Below are positions 33,034 through 45,740 of a DNA stretch of 49,303 bases, one piece after another (the stretch's first letter is position 1; every line of letters begins with the position of its first letter). Both the position numbers and the translations under genes were made by a program. The notes below the pieces were generated by a model. The model was not told where the DNA came from, searched no databases, and saw only the letters and a list, made by a program, of their open reading frames with translations. Source of the DNA: Hypholoma sublateritium FD-334 SS-4 (lineage: Eukaryota > Basidiomycota > Agaricomycetes > Agaricales > Strophariaceae); NCBI GenBank assembly GCA_000827495.1, contig KN817702.1, forward strand, positions 3,021-52,323, read 5' to 3'.

Positions 33034-33514
33034 GGCAGTGAGTAAATGGAACTGGGCCTATATGAGAGAGCGGAGAAGCATGAAACTTAGACAGAAAGCC
33101 ACAGGTCTTAGTTGGTGAGAGAGATGAACTGAGGGCTTCCCTTGGCCAATTCCTAGATGTTAGGAGCCTGCCAGTTGCTTGCAAGTGGGTGCTGCCCCAA
33201 ACCTTCCAAATAAAGCAGGGACAAATAACCTATCCCCAGACCGGGCCTCCGCAGGGCCTCCGAGTCCCGGCTCTTCGCCCAACGTTCACAAAACGTTCTA
33301 CCTCGATAGCCGCCACCGACTCGATTCCGCGCTTTGTGCAATACTTACATAAGTTTACAAGGTTGATTCAACCACCTGTCATCTGTTACTGCCAACTGGA
33401 GAAGGAGACTAAATTATGTCGATGATAATTAATGTATGTAAACCATGTGGAAATGACAGTCCAACTGCTCAGAGAGTATAAAAATAGTATACATTGTCAG
33501 CTACGAAGAAAGAA
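33034..33514. other. Intergenic region
   Basis: About 480 bp containing the acyltransferase promoter and the 3' end of the XMAP215 gene. Nothing else was recognised. Confidence 0.5.
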
Positions 33515-36500
33515 CTAATCCATAGAGGTCCGTGAAGGTGTGGTATTTCGCTCTTGCGCCGAGCCAACGCTCAGCGTACTTGATCGATATTGGAATATAT
33601 CGTGCAGCCTCGAGAGTTTCTCCTGATGGTCAACTCCTTCTAGAGTGGCAGATGTTCTAGTAGGAGACTTTGCAACCATGCTGTCGGGTGAAGCATTGCC
33701 GAGAATAGGCGGGGACTTTTTGGACTCATAGGCATTGTATTCAGATTCTACGTAGAATTGTTAAATTATGCGTGATTATGTAGTTAATGGACTCACTCGG
33801 CAAACTATCAGTAACGGCGACGTGGCGCTCTTGATCCTCAGCCGCTCGACTGGCCAAAGCCCGGTTGATATATTTCCTGAAAGCGGCACCCGTCGATTCC
33901 AGCAGCTTTTCAACACGTGGCCTCTTGTGGGGATAAGCTTTGAGGAAGTGATGCAATTCTGTGATTCCTTCTTTGTGCAAGGCGCCGGTCGTTTCACTTG
34001 ATATATGGCCAATGATGACGAGCAACTGGGCATCAGGATCAGGTTCTTCCATGTTCGGGGAATAATGCCCATTTCCATGTGTAGAGGACGAGCTTGGACT
34101 CGTTCTATGACTCATTGGACGTTGATGAGAGTGAGAGTGGACAGATGATGCAGTTTCTTGTGGGGATAAAGGTCGGCTTGATCCAGGTGAGATAGGACGT
34201 GCATAACTTGAGCTACCCCCATTCCCGTTGCGACGCGACAGTGCCGGTGCTTCAGCAGCCAATTCTGCCGCAGCAGCTGCCGCTTTGGCGCTCGAGTTGA
34301 GAATTCGGTAGACGTAAGGGTATACGATGGTGGCAGATGGATCGTCAAATGAAGCTGAGAGCAGCTCGTATACGTCGTCACCATAATGTGCTGCAGAATC
34401 GTCAGTCATGTCGAATGATCATTGATTAAGTCTCAAAACTCACCGACTATATGTTGGATGATCACTTTGATTGTCCGGAGAGGCATATCTCCGCAAGGCA
34501 CCTTGTTGGTGGCACGCGCCCGCCATTCGTTAGGTGGTACCGACTGGAGAAAATGCTCAATAGCTGGGAACAATTCGACGGGATCCAGCAAGTTTTCTCC
34601 CAGATCTTGGGGGATGTTCCGTGCTAACTTCCAAACACATTTCAATACTAATTCTGCAACCTTGGCTTCCTTCCAGTCAGGAAGAACACCATTGGTTGGG
34701 AATGGTTTGACAATCTGCAGCAAGAGCGCAAAAAGTGCTCTGATAGTTTTATTAGCTCAGTAAATATTCTGTGTTAGACAAGGATTGGGCCAACCTGAAT
34801 ATAGACATCCTTCTCCCCGTTGCAAATAGTCGCAGGATGATCATGTTGATGAAACGAGATAGATCTTTCACCTTCTTCACAGGATTATCGTCCGTTTCAA
34901 GAAGGCGAAGGGTGAGTTCCTCCAAGAGCGCAGTAAGAATATCCACAGTTAATGACTCGGCCAAAAACGAATGGTCGCAAAAATTATTGAGTGTCTGAAT
35001 TAGATGTTTAGCAAGTCGGAAATTTTCGTCCAAAACGAGGTCGTTGGGATGTTCGAAAACATGAGCCATCTGTAAAGTGATGGTTTCAATGAGGCCTTCT
35101 GTATGCTCAGCGAGTTCGCGATATTGGGGCGAAGAAGGACCTTTGTCGGGACCTATAGAAAGAATCTTTTGGATCTTCTTCAAGGCTTCTACACTTCGAG
35201 AAGGATCACTACTCAGAATAGTAGAGATCGTCAGTGTAATGCCCTCTGGGCCATCGTCTCGCGGAGGACCTTCAATTGCTGGAGGGGTTGGTTCTCTCGG
35301 TATTGATGTCCTGGTACTGGTGGGAGCAGCATATAGTTGTTGCTGCGGCTCAGGGATTTTCATGGCTATATCTTCAGTCGGTGATTGCATCGCGGCCGCG
35401 GCCGTGGGCGGCGGCACATTTGTCCGAGGTCGCCCCAAACGAGAGGGAAGCATGCTTCGGGGCCGAAGTTTATTTGGGGAGGAAGGAAGAGCAGAGGGAG
35501 CGGTAGTCGCCGTAGGACGCATTGGAGATTCGGGTCGCACAGATGGGCCAGGTGAGGCAGATCGTATGACATTTGCCGGTGATTGAGGGCGACCAATACG
35601 GGAGATGGCTGAAACAGATGGACTCGCAGGTCTCGGGGCAGTATTTGCTAATCGAGAAACTGCAGATGTCGGTGGTACAGGGGTGACAGCAGCTTCCGGC
35701 TTGCCTTGAGTACTAGGTCCAGGAACACGGCGTAGTCGTTCTTCGAGTTGCGTCTTATCCTTTGCAGATAATGGACCCACCAATGACCACACCTTTTCTC
35801 CGACCAAAGAATACGCTTCGCTAAATTTCAAAATTCATCCTCAGCTTCAGGCCCGTATTGAGTGTGGAATATAGCGCATACCTTAGTGTACCCAAAGTGG
35901 ACTTCCGCACCTGAGCATCTTTATCCGACAGAAGAGATGCAATCATTGGGAATGACTTCGATGGTTCACATGCTCCCATACCGGATTTCTTCAATATCGC
36001 AGACATTTCATCCAATGTGCCCTGTCGTGTTTTGGCGACTTTACCCTTCAGTCCATGGTCGAGTAAAAGTTGGAAAACTCTACTATAAGCATACACAGTC
36101 GGGAGAGTCCGAATGATCTGTTGGACACGAACGCGAACCGGCTCTCGTGCGTCACCAAGCTATAATCGATAGTTAAACGTGGGTGAATTTATCACACAGT
36201 TAAAAGTGCACACCTTGAATATTATGGTAGGGACAAAGCAAAGGGCTTCATTATCCGTAAGTTGGTAGTTTATACTCCGAAGGAAGGCTAAAATGGCCTC
36301 AGCGACATCTAGACATTTCGAAATGAGATTGGGTTGGGGTTCATGGAATTTAATGGATATATATTTGAGAGGAAGATCAAGATTTGCCAGGCAAAGCTTT
36401 TCGATGTTTTCGTCTGCGTCGACGGCGCCCAAGTAGAATTCCGCAATGGTGGTTAGACCACTGATAAAATCGTTGATAGCATTGTGGTCGTGGCTGAACA

Positions 36501-39500
36501 AGCGCGCAACAAGTTCTTTGGAACCATGCGGCTCCATCTGCGCCTGCAGTGCTTCCGCGAGGTCTTTCCTGGTAGGACCTCCTTCGTTCACCCATCGACT
36601 CACATCCTTTCCCAATCTACCCTTTTTGGTGTCAAGGTTCATATTTGAGAAAGGAAGAGATGGGTTTGGAACAGACGGCGCAGCAGCAGACTTGGTTGTT
36701 ATTGCACTTGCTGGTATAGGTCTCCTGATAGCAGCAGACTTGCTAGTTGAGTCCACACTTTCTGCCCGAGAATCTGGCCTGCTAAGACTTTGAGGAAGCT
36801 TGCGGCGTACACCTAACCCCTTTACAACGGGAGGCTTTGCATCTGGTATTGGGTTGTCGGGCGATGCAGAAGGTGGGCTTGGGGTAGGATCCGGAGGAGC
36901 CATTTTCTTCGCTGGCGGAGCCGCCGCTTTAGCAAGCGGAGTGGCAGCTTCCGGGACAGACGAGCGTGCAGCTTGAATGAGAGGTATAGCACTAGAGCGA
37001 GACGCTGGCTTGAGCGAACCCGTTTGCTGCATCACGAAGTCAAAGCTCGAGTACTGGATGAGAACTGGTAGGAGGGCTTGAGCGCCTTTACGCACATCAC
37101 TGTTGCGATCGTCGAGAGAAGATACTAGGAGTGGCACCCAAGGACGCAGGTCGAGGGGCCCTGATGAATCATGACCTTTGAACCAATCAACGGCCCATTG
37201 GATGAGAGTCGCCTTTTGCAGAGGATTGGTAGTTTCGAGTGCAGTTGTGACTCCCTGTATCATAGGGTCCACACCATCACAGGCTTCAGCAATAGAATTC
37301 AGAGTCAGAACAGCGGCAGTCCGGATGTTGGCCTTCTGATCTGACAAAACGGTGCATATTGGCTGGACAAGGATACGAGCATGCTTATCAAAAGGTTTGC
37401 CCATGCCCGTCGCTATTCGTGCAACGATGTCAAGAGCTAAAACCTGTACGGCTTTGTTGGTATCAGTTACTCTGGCCTTGAGAATCTGGCCAATTTCGCC
37501 TTCGTGGGCGTTAGTTTTGTGTTGCGAAAAGAGTGAAAGAATAGATACCCATGTTAGGCTTTAGTCGCTTGTTACTTCCTTGGTCGAGTAAGGCTTGCAA
37601 GGCTTCAAGAGCCTCTTTCTTTGTCTTCCAGGCGTCGTTCTTTGCATCGGCCAAAATTGTGGTGCCCTTGAATATTCCGTCAAGCTCTATACGGGGAAAT
37701 AGATCATCAAGGGGGTCCGCGCCACCGCCTCCTTGAGCCTGAGAGCCACCGGAATCCGCCGCGACGTTAGCAAGATCTGCCGATACCCTACATGGTTCAG
37801 GCGCCACTTGACCTTCCACTTTGTCAAATTCGGATGTTATGGTATTCAAGAGTTGGGGGTTGAGGTCCTCGATGAGATCCTTGACACCTTGAAAGAGCAC
37901 GGTAATTAGGACGTTCCGATGTATATCAGCATACCGTAGAACTCACTTGGGCCTGCAAACAGCTTTACAGTGACTAGAGTCTTGGTTGCACTTGTACGGA
38001 CAGCAGCATTGGAATTTTGCAGAGCCGTTTTCAAGAAGTCAATCAGTCCCCTTAAGGACACCCCTGCGATACCAAAATCAACAAGAGCGGTGCCTATCCA
38101 CGTTATAGCATCAGCTAATGTCTTTGGGGCTTTTTGCTTCGATAACGGCTCATAACCTTGGATGATACAAGTCAGTCACTCCCTAGAGATCGTGCCACGT
38201 CAGCATACCCTGTCCCAAAACAAACTGTAACGATGTTTTTTCCGCGAATATAAGTAAAGTATCGCCTGCAGGTTTTTTCAGCTTCAAGTCACCCAATTTT
38301 TCAGTCAAATGGGCAACGGATAGAGCAATACACGATCGTCCAAATGATGGGCAATTTTGAGCTAGATAGCCCAGACTGGCGTATATTTTGGCAGAAACCT
38401 AGTGCCCAAGAAATATTAATTAGCTGAGGCATTGGGTATAAGGAGGGATAGGGTTACCTGGAAGTTCTTTTCGTTCCATCCTTTCTTAGCCAAAGCGCGA
38501 ACAATCACTTCTGCATCCAGGGATTCCACCTCAGTTTCAAGCCACGTAGTCATTTCCTCCAAAGCAGTAAGTCTGGCTTTCCAATTAGCATCATTAAGTC
38601 CTGTCATCACCGACGGAGGTATCAAATCAGCAGCAAGAGCCTCTGCTTCTTCCGACGAATGTTTGTATTTTACGGCATCAAGGTTGGCTGCTGCTGCACT
38701 AGAAGTAGCTTTTCCGGAAGATTTTCCAGCTGCGCCGCCGGCAGCTGGCTTCTTCGCAGAACTTGCAGCGGCGGCAGGTACAGCAGCAGGTTTTTTCGCC
38801 TGAGTTGAAAAAGACAAAAGTCAAAGACCTGGGGAAACTGAAAGTTAAAAGTCGTCGACATACAACAGGTTTAGGCGGGGGCTTCGAAGTGACTGCAGGC
38901 TTCTTGGGGGCCGGGGTTTCTTCTTCTTTCGGAGGCAGCTTTGTTGCGGCTTTCTTGGGAGGTGCTGCAGCCGGAGCTTTAGTTGGAGCAGGCCCTCCAG
39001 CTTTGCATTTGACCGTGGCTTTCTCGAAAGCTTCCTTGATTTTAGACTTCCGCAAATCTGCTATGCTTTCCATGGTCGCGTTGAGTGGCCGTTCCCCTAC
39101 CATCTTCATGAGGGTGCCGAAACACGTGGCCGCTTCGTTACGAGCGCCTTCGAAACTGTCTTCCAGCAATAAAGCCAAGGTTTCTGCCAACGGTTTCACT
39201 TGGGCGGGAGGAATTGGCGTTTTGGACGAAGCAAGAGCCCTTCCCAGGAATTTCATAGTACCTTCCTTCACTTGAGGGTTTTTGGATTTCAAAGCGGCTT
39301 CAAGATCAGGAACTACATCCGCCAAGGTTGTCTGATTTTACTTGTTACCTATTCCGAGAATAAAATGGATTTAGATAGAGCACTCACTGTATTGAATACC
39401 GCGTCCAAAGCGGCACCGATTGCATCGGTCACATTTGCTTTCCTTTCTTTCAGTCTCTCAAGCATAAGAGGGATGACAGCCTCGCGATATTTTGCAAATG

Positions 39501-40750
39501 ACGACATCATTCCCTTCGCAAGGCCTTCTATCGCATTCGCCGCCAGCATAACGCAATTGATATTTGCATCCTTGGCAATGCAAGTAGCCAGTGTTCGAGT
39601 AAGCTCAGAGAGCTCAGAAGCATCTTTTATTCTTGGAAATTTGGCAAAGATTGCGAGGAGATCATCCAGTGCCTCTTTCCGCTCTTTCCATTTCGAAGAC
39701 TTGAGGTTGGTGTGGAACGACGCAGGTAACTTAGACACAATATCCTCGGGCTCGGCAAATGCAAGAGGATCGGGAGGGGCTATATCTGTCATAGAGATAA
39801 GTAGGCCAAATATGTAGGTGCAGAGCCACGATCTCACCTTCTTCCTCTTCGATAACTTCCGCCTCGTCTATCACGACCACTTCTCGCGATTGGGCGCGCG
39901 TCATCCTATCAGGTTTCAAGGATTTATGACCTTTTCCTTCTTTCTCCAAGGCTTCGAAAGCGTCCTTCAGTTCTTTGACTTGAACAGGTTTCAAATCTGC
40001 CAACCACGGCTCGATGCCTGGACCGATGTATTGATACAGAGTAATTGCAAGGGTGGACCCTTCTGCTCGAACCGTTTTATCTGAATGCGCGAATATCTTT
40101 GGCAATGCCTTCAAAATTGGTGGTGATGGAACGGCTTGCACTCCGAAAGCGCTGGAAGCCATTCAGTATGACCATCGACTGATTAATTGTAATATTTCGT
40201 ATGTGCTCACCGAACTAATTCTTTTAACGCTAGAACACAACCTGCAATAGCTTTCGGCTGCTTTGCACCAAGACCGACTAGAAGATCTGCCTAGAGAGGT
40301 GATCATGTCAACGTGAATGCCACCGGTCAAGATTTAATCACATACCGCAACCCCTGCACCTCCGTTTTCCACCTCGACATATTGCATGGAGAGTTCGATA
40401 GCCTGAGTCTTCGTTCCAGCACGGGTAGATCCCAAACATTTATCGACCAAAGCTGGCAGAACGGTTTCTCGTGTTTTTGCTGCGGTTTCTCCTGCAAACT
40501 TGACAAGAGCCACAAGACACTCTACTCCTTTTTCTTGAGCAACCGCATTGGCGTCCGTAGCAAATTTCTTCAGTAAGTCAGCATTGTTGACGTATGGTTT
40601 AAATGCAGGATCGGTATCCGATGCAGTGTTCCCGAATGTCTTTATTAGAGCATTGTACGCACTAACGCGTGCCTTCCAATTTTTGTGGGCAAGTCTTTCA
40701 GAGATCGGCAGAGATGTGAAATCCTCTTCTTGCGGCGGAGGGTCTTCCAT
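33515..40750 (-). CDS. XMAP215/Dis1-family microtubule polymerase (multi-TOG)
   Basis: Fifteen exons (40750-40346, 40290-40211, 40151-39838, 39785-39388, 39331-38864, 38799-38458, 38398-38209, 38156-37947, 37887-37549, 37499-36214, 36159-35882, 35820-34795, 34739-34444, 34390-33797, 33747-33515) join in frame to 2152 residues. TOG domains show as HEAT-like repeats with phrases such as RLAHKNWKARVSAYNALI, KLPASFHTNLKSSKWKERKE, VMTGLNDANWKARLTALEEM and AKNDAWKTKKEALEALQ. TOG1 is about residues 1-235, TOG2 265-510, then an Ala/Pro/Lys linker (510-605), TOG3 and TOG4 (605-1130), a Ser/Pro linker, TOG5 (about 1230-1480), another Ser/Pro linker and a helical C-terminus ending near LHDIFQYR. TOG domains bind tubulin dimers and speed plus-end growth at spindle and cytoplasmic microtubules. 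The length matches the five-TOG animal proteins rather than two-TOG yeast Stu2. Confidence 0.95.
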
Positions 40751-41217
40751 GATCCAGATATGTGAATATCAAGATCTAGAGAGGACGAGTTACCAAGAAG
40801 GAGGACAGGCTGAAGTTGAAGTGTTTACAAGTTGATTCGTTGAATCCGGCCTGCCAGTGTTCGCTTGAGGCCTCATAATTGGTGCACGTGATTATTCAAC
40901 AATTATGTCACGGCCCCTAATTTGAATCTCGCACGCGTCGCGCCGCACTGAACGCGTCAGAACGCTACTTAATATACGCAACTGGAGTACCAGTACCTAA
41001 GATTTGAGAGCTGATGAACTTGCCGTTACCTTAATCATGAGCAGTCACAGCACCGTTTAACTCCGGTGGCCTGGCCATTCATCCTTAATTACCACTAGAT
41101 TTGTTAGAGTAGAAATCGAGGAAAATGAACGCTATATATTATAATATATACTTAGGTCAATTCGTCTATCAGTAATGTGAAGGCGAAATAAAAATTGGCA
41201 GTAGTCTTACATAACTA
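40751..41217. other. Intergenic region
   Basis: About 470 bp: promoter of the XMAP215 gene and 3' flank of APC5, both on the minus strand. No other feature was seen. Confidence 0.5.
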
Positions 41218-44124
41218 TTAGCGAGAAGCCAGAGCATCTCCCACCGTCGCTATGAGTTCAAACACTCTAAGGACTTCTTTATCGATAACTGCCAACTCCA
41301 ATTCGTGTTGTTTGAGTTCAGTGTCGGAGTGCCGCTGGGCAGCGTTCTGTCTTTCATCCTTCATATCCAGATTGTAATAAAGCACCGATAGCAAATATTG
41401 CACGTCCTTCGCTGGCTGGTACATTTCCAACTTACAAAAGTCAGACTCCGCGATCAACAGATATGGAAGAGCTTCGCGCAAAGCATCGGCTATAGCACAG
41501 ACAGTTGGTCAGGTAATCGTATGAATAAAAGATAGATAAGTTCTACCTGCAGAGTCTCCCGCAACAATGATACAACGCGCCAGTGTGAAGCATGCTACAG
41601 CACGCTGCTCCAACTCATCTCCGTTGATTATCTGGGGTGATGGAGTAAATTATAATACATAAAGCGCCTGATGTATTACTGACTTGAGGTAGAATTTCCT
41701 CTAGGATACGTTTAGAATGTTTTGACATTCCAAATTGGAGGCCAATGTCGGCGAGAAGAATTATACACGTTCTGTATAGGGTAAAGCGGCCAAGAAACTC
41801 AGAGCGCCATAAAGCTTGCAATAGATATTCTGTGCCTGATGTAACTTGGTCAAGTTGCTAATGCCACCTGACATTCAGCAGAGGATCTTTAAAATTAAAG
41901 GTAGCTTACCCGTAGCTGTAAAGTCTGAAACAGAGATTCTCTGATTGTTGGCATTCGGTCTCCCTCGACATTAAAATTATACTCCTTCGGATTAAAGGGG
42001 CCTTTTGGTCTTCGAGGAAGAAGTAATTCTCGATACAAGCGCAGCTGCCCTCTGGAAATAGAGATGCATCAAACTAAAATCCGTGTTTCGTAGCACTACG
42101 TACCGACGGGTTGCCCTAAGTGCTAAAATATGCCATATCTGGTGGGCCCATAGAGTATAGTCATGAATCATCAGGCCACGCCAGACAGATGGATCAATCA
42201 ACATAGCCAATGCTTCCGTGTATTCACCTCGTCTTGCTTTCTTGTATAGCGGGTGTCATTGTGGCATATATGAGGATGAGATACGATAAGCCCTACCTTG
42301 TAAGCCTTGTTGAGGGCGATGGTCATCCTAGTATTATTGTCGGTGCCTGGTTCCATGAATGCCAGTACGATATCTTCTTCCAATTCAGACAGTTTGTCGC
42401 ATCCTGTGATGGCTATAAGCTGGAAAGTACCCTTAAGAGCGTAATGGAACTCACCTGCCTCTTTCCAGACTATCGATTGCACCGCGTGAGGTGACCATTG
42501 CTGGTTCTCCGAAGGCAAAGAAAATCGGACATCTAACCAATGGTCAAACAAACCCACGGCTTGGAAAATCTTGATAAATGCAGCGCTAAGTGGTTGATCC
42601 TGTACGATATACATGAGAATATAAGCGATAGAAATAAGGGATAGTCACATTTTCTTCGTCCAAAAGTTTGCTGACGTCGAAAAGAATCTCAAGGGGATGA
42701 ATATCAGGTTGCGCTTCGTGGAGAATTGGTTTCTGCCCAGGATTTTCGGTGGGCAGACGATGTAAGAGACTGACAATATTTTAGAAGATAATTTATATTT
42801 CGCCACTTCGCGAATTACCTTGTGCAATGGTGCAACGTCAATTTGTCGCCACATGTTCGTGCAGAGATGATGGCTTCTTGTAAAAGCTTAAACAATGAAG
42901 TGTCAAATAAGGTCAAAGGAATTAATGAAAAATCACTCCACTTTTTTTGCGGCAACATATTCGCCTTGAATATAGTGCATACGAACTAAATTGAGCAGAG
43001 CATGTGGCCGAAATCCCCTAGAACGGTGTTAACGCATGCTTTGGCAATGATATATGATGTACCAACGAATTGTTGCCCCCATGGATATGTTGTTCGAAGA
43101 AACGCCGAAGATTGTCAACGGCGACATTTTCGTCTCCGACGAGTTGTCCCTTTTCCCATCTGGACAGACTTCAACAAAAAGGTCACAACAACCAGCAGAG
43201 CTCGGGACCGTACTTTTCGTAAAACTCTGGTTGGGCCCAGTTTTTCCGGTCAGCTTGCGATTTGAAGAGAAGAAGATCATCTCAAAATGTCAATTAGCAG
43301 CCTGCAATCCATGCACTGATAGGAAGGCTGTTACTGGTTAATTCATCTTTCATGATCATTTCATAGCCTGCAGAGTCATCGCCTGCACACCAAGCTGCAT
43401 AGTTTTCGCAGAGCTTATTCATGCCAATGAAGGAAAGTTTGGTGAATGTAATAAAACACCTGCGGCAGAAATACCCCAAAAGAGAACGTGGCAGCTATAA
43501 ATTCGCTGTGTTCATGAGCATATTTGTTTAGAGGGCATTTCGACCCACCAACCGAAGCTGAGCCTTGAGCCAATAAAATGTAAGTGTTTGGGAGCTGCGA
43601 AAGCCTTCAAAAAACACTGCGACGAACCTCGTTCTTGACCACGAAAAGGCAAGTCAGGTCTTTCTTTCGCAGTTAGCACTAACCGAGCATTGATATCCAT
43701 GCCACTGACTCGCAAAGAAATTTGCCATCTTATCAACGTTGTCGAGGTCCGTGTGCTGATGGAATAGTGTGAGAGTTGTATTACCTGTATTGTCGAGTTC
43801 TGGAACTCACAATACTCTTGATGGCTATCTGGAATTCTGAGCACTGTGCTGCGTCGGCGCTAGGTCCAGAACAGATTTCAGACATGATTTCATCATAAGA
43901 TTTTCGCGTTGCAACCTTCTCATAGATGACTCTCATATCGCACTTCCACGAATACCGAAACGCACCTCGGCCACCTCATTCATCAGGAAGCGGTGCAAAT
44001 GTAGCGCAAAAGGTGTTGGAAACTTTTTGATCTCCAAATCCTTGAAAGCCATCATTATGATTGTAAGCAAGGCGACATGATGAGGTCGTAGGACATGGTC
44101 CGTGGCAGGTGGAGGCTGCTCCAT
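41218..44124 (-). CDS. APC5: Anaphase-promoting complex subunit 5
   Basis: Sixteen exons (44124-43966, 43918-43811, 43755-43710, 43616-43549, 43494-43335, 43280-43214, 43159-43067, 43016-42819, 42769-42649, 42599-42455, 42412-42297, 42240-42104, 42051-41910, 41857-41684, 41631-41547, 41489-41218) give 696 residues. Apc5 marks are TPFALHLHRFLMNE, PRSLLGYFCRRCFITFTKLS, LFKSQADRKNWAQPEFYEK, NSGFRPHALLNLVRMHYIQG and TPR-like helices (EYTEALAMLIDPSVWRGLMI, RILEEILPQ). Apc5 is a scaffold of the APC/C ubiquitin ligase that triggers anaphase. Exon 3 to 4 is the weakest join. Animal Apc5 is about 755 residues, so this is near full length. Confidence 0.9.
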
Positions 44125-45132
44125 AGCTCATCGACTTCAGGATATGCAAGGTTTGATATCCAACGCTCTGGCCGCTTGATATGGGAGGCGCCGAAGGCCA
44201 GGTCAGAACTTTGAAGTGCACAGACGTTGATCGTCGTTAGAAATTGAAGCTAATCGTATGAGAATCGAGATGAAGTACTGCGATGGACAAGGAAGGTGCT
44301 GGTCTTGTGCTGGTTAGGCAATGGTCAGGGCGAGAGACATCAGGGAACCGAAGGTCCCCTGATTTTTGCAGATAGTGTTTATGATTAGTCACCATCCTGT
44401 ATACTACCGTTTTTGCAAAACATGTGGTTATTTAGATCTACCTGTATAATGCAATTCTTATTGATTATGCTCTATTGTTGACCCTCTTTGACAATTTGAC
44501 ATGATCATCTTTGCTACAATAGGAATTCTATACATTTATCAGAGATTCGGCTCTCTTTTCATTCTCTGATCAATACTGACTACTTAATGTCAATATTCCA
44601 GCTAGTTTGATGGGAAGAGCTGCACACAAGAAGTCTTACTAGCTATGAGTTATTAACAACACTCTTTTATAATCTGATCTGGTTATTCAAAGGTCCACTA
44701 GTACTTCCATTTACTTGTCGTGCATCCTCCACCCTTGGTATATCGTGATATTTTAAGACACCGATCTTATCAGTCTGTCAAAGATTAGATAGACTGAGCT
44801 CAGCATAGGAGGGCTGACTGATTACGACGTCCTAGAAATGGTCCAGATATTTCTATAAAATTCTGGTAGATCTGTATCATGGTGCGATAAGATTTCCGTG
44901 CCTCTTCCCATGCACGATATCGACGCGGTCGTGGGCATCATCTCCGCAGTGGTCATCAATTTCCATATATGGGAACTTTTATTACTTACGGAAAATACTG
45001 TCCTACAGCCAACCTACAGCATGGCGTACAAGTATACAGTAACCCGGAAGTTGCAGTAGAAAAGGCGAAATGTTTTACATGAGTTCCGAAATACAACAAG
45101 ATAGTATGATACAACGACAACGTCTTTCCAAT
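44125..45132. other. AT-rich intergenic kilobase
   Basis: No gene was seen. The stretch from about 44360 to 45120 is clearly more AT-rich than its neighbours and has no open frame of note. The APC5 promoter lies in the first few hundred bases. Confidence 0.5.
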
Positions 45133-45740
45133 CTAAATAGAGTGCGGGCCCTAATAAATCGGTGTCGGCGATGTGAAAGCCTGGAGTTGAAGAACAACAC
45201 TTACAGATAGAAGGCGCATTTGAGAATCAGCATAATCATAACGGCGACCGTTCCTTGAGCTTTTCTCGAAGTCGGTATTAGTGACCACATCGGCTTCGTC
45301 GACTTTCACGTGTAGAACCCAGCACTTGCGGTAAGCCTCGGAGTCGACCTTGTTGACTGGGGAAAGCCCATACACCGTGTAATGACGACCTCGGGGCTGT
45401 GGCACTTCGGAATCGCCGTTTTGAGGTGCTGTCGATACGTGAGGAGCTTGACTTGTCGTGAAATCCTTGGGTTTAATAACGAGAGTAGAGCGGAGATGGA
45501 TAAGTTGACTTACACGATGAGGACGNGCCAAATATANGAGCCGCTCTCCTCGCCGTACTTCCTAACATCGTCTTTCACCATTCCCATTGCAAGTTGGATA
45601 TCGGAATCCGCTTTTTGACGCTTCGCTTGATTTCTAGAGAGTGTTTTTTTGTGGAGGTATATAGTATATCTAGTAGGTTCTGTCAATGGAAAATGTCAGC
45701 CTTGCAAACTGTGTACATTCAGTTACTTACCACTGGTCAT
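45133..45740 (-). CDS. Small unrecognised protein, about 128 aa
   Basis: Exons 45740-45731, 45625-45514, 45451-45205 and 45150-45133 join in frame to 128 residues. The start is MTSAKRQKADSDIQLAMGMV. Other parts are DDVRKYGEESGSYIW, RGRHYTVYGLSP, RKCWVLHVKVDEADVV and SSRNGRRYDYADSQMRLLS. The last intron may be retained, in which case translation reads through to a stop at 45151 (ending TSPTPIY). One N falls in exon 2. Consistent splice phases and protein-like composition support it, but the first exon is only 10 nt and I recognise no family. Confidence 0.5.
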
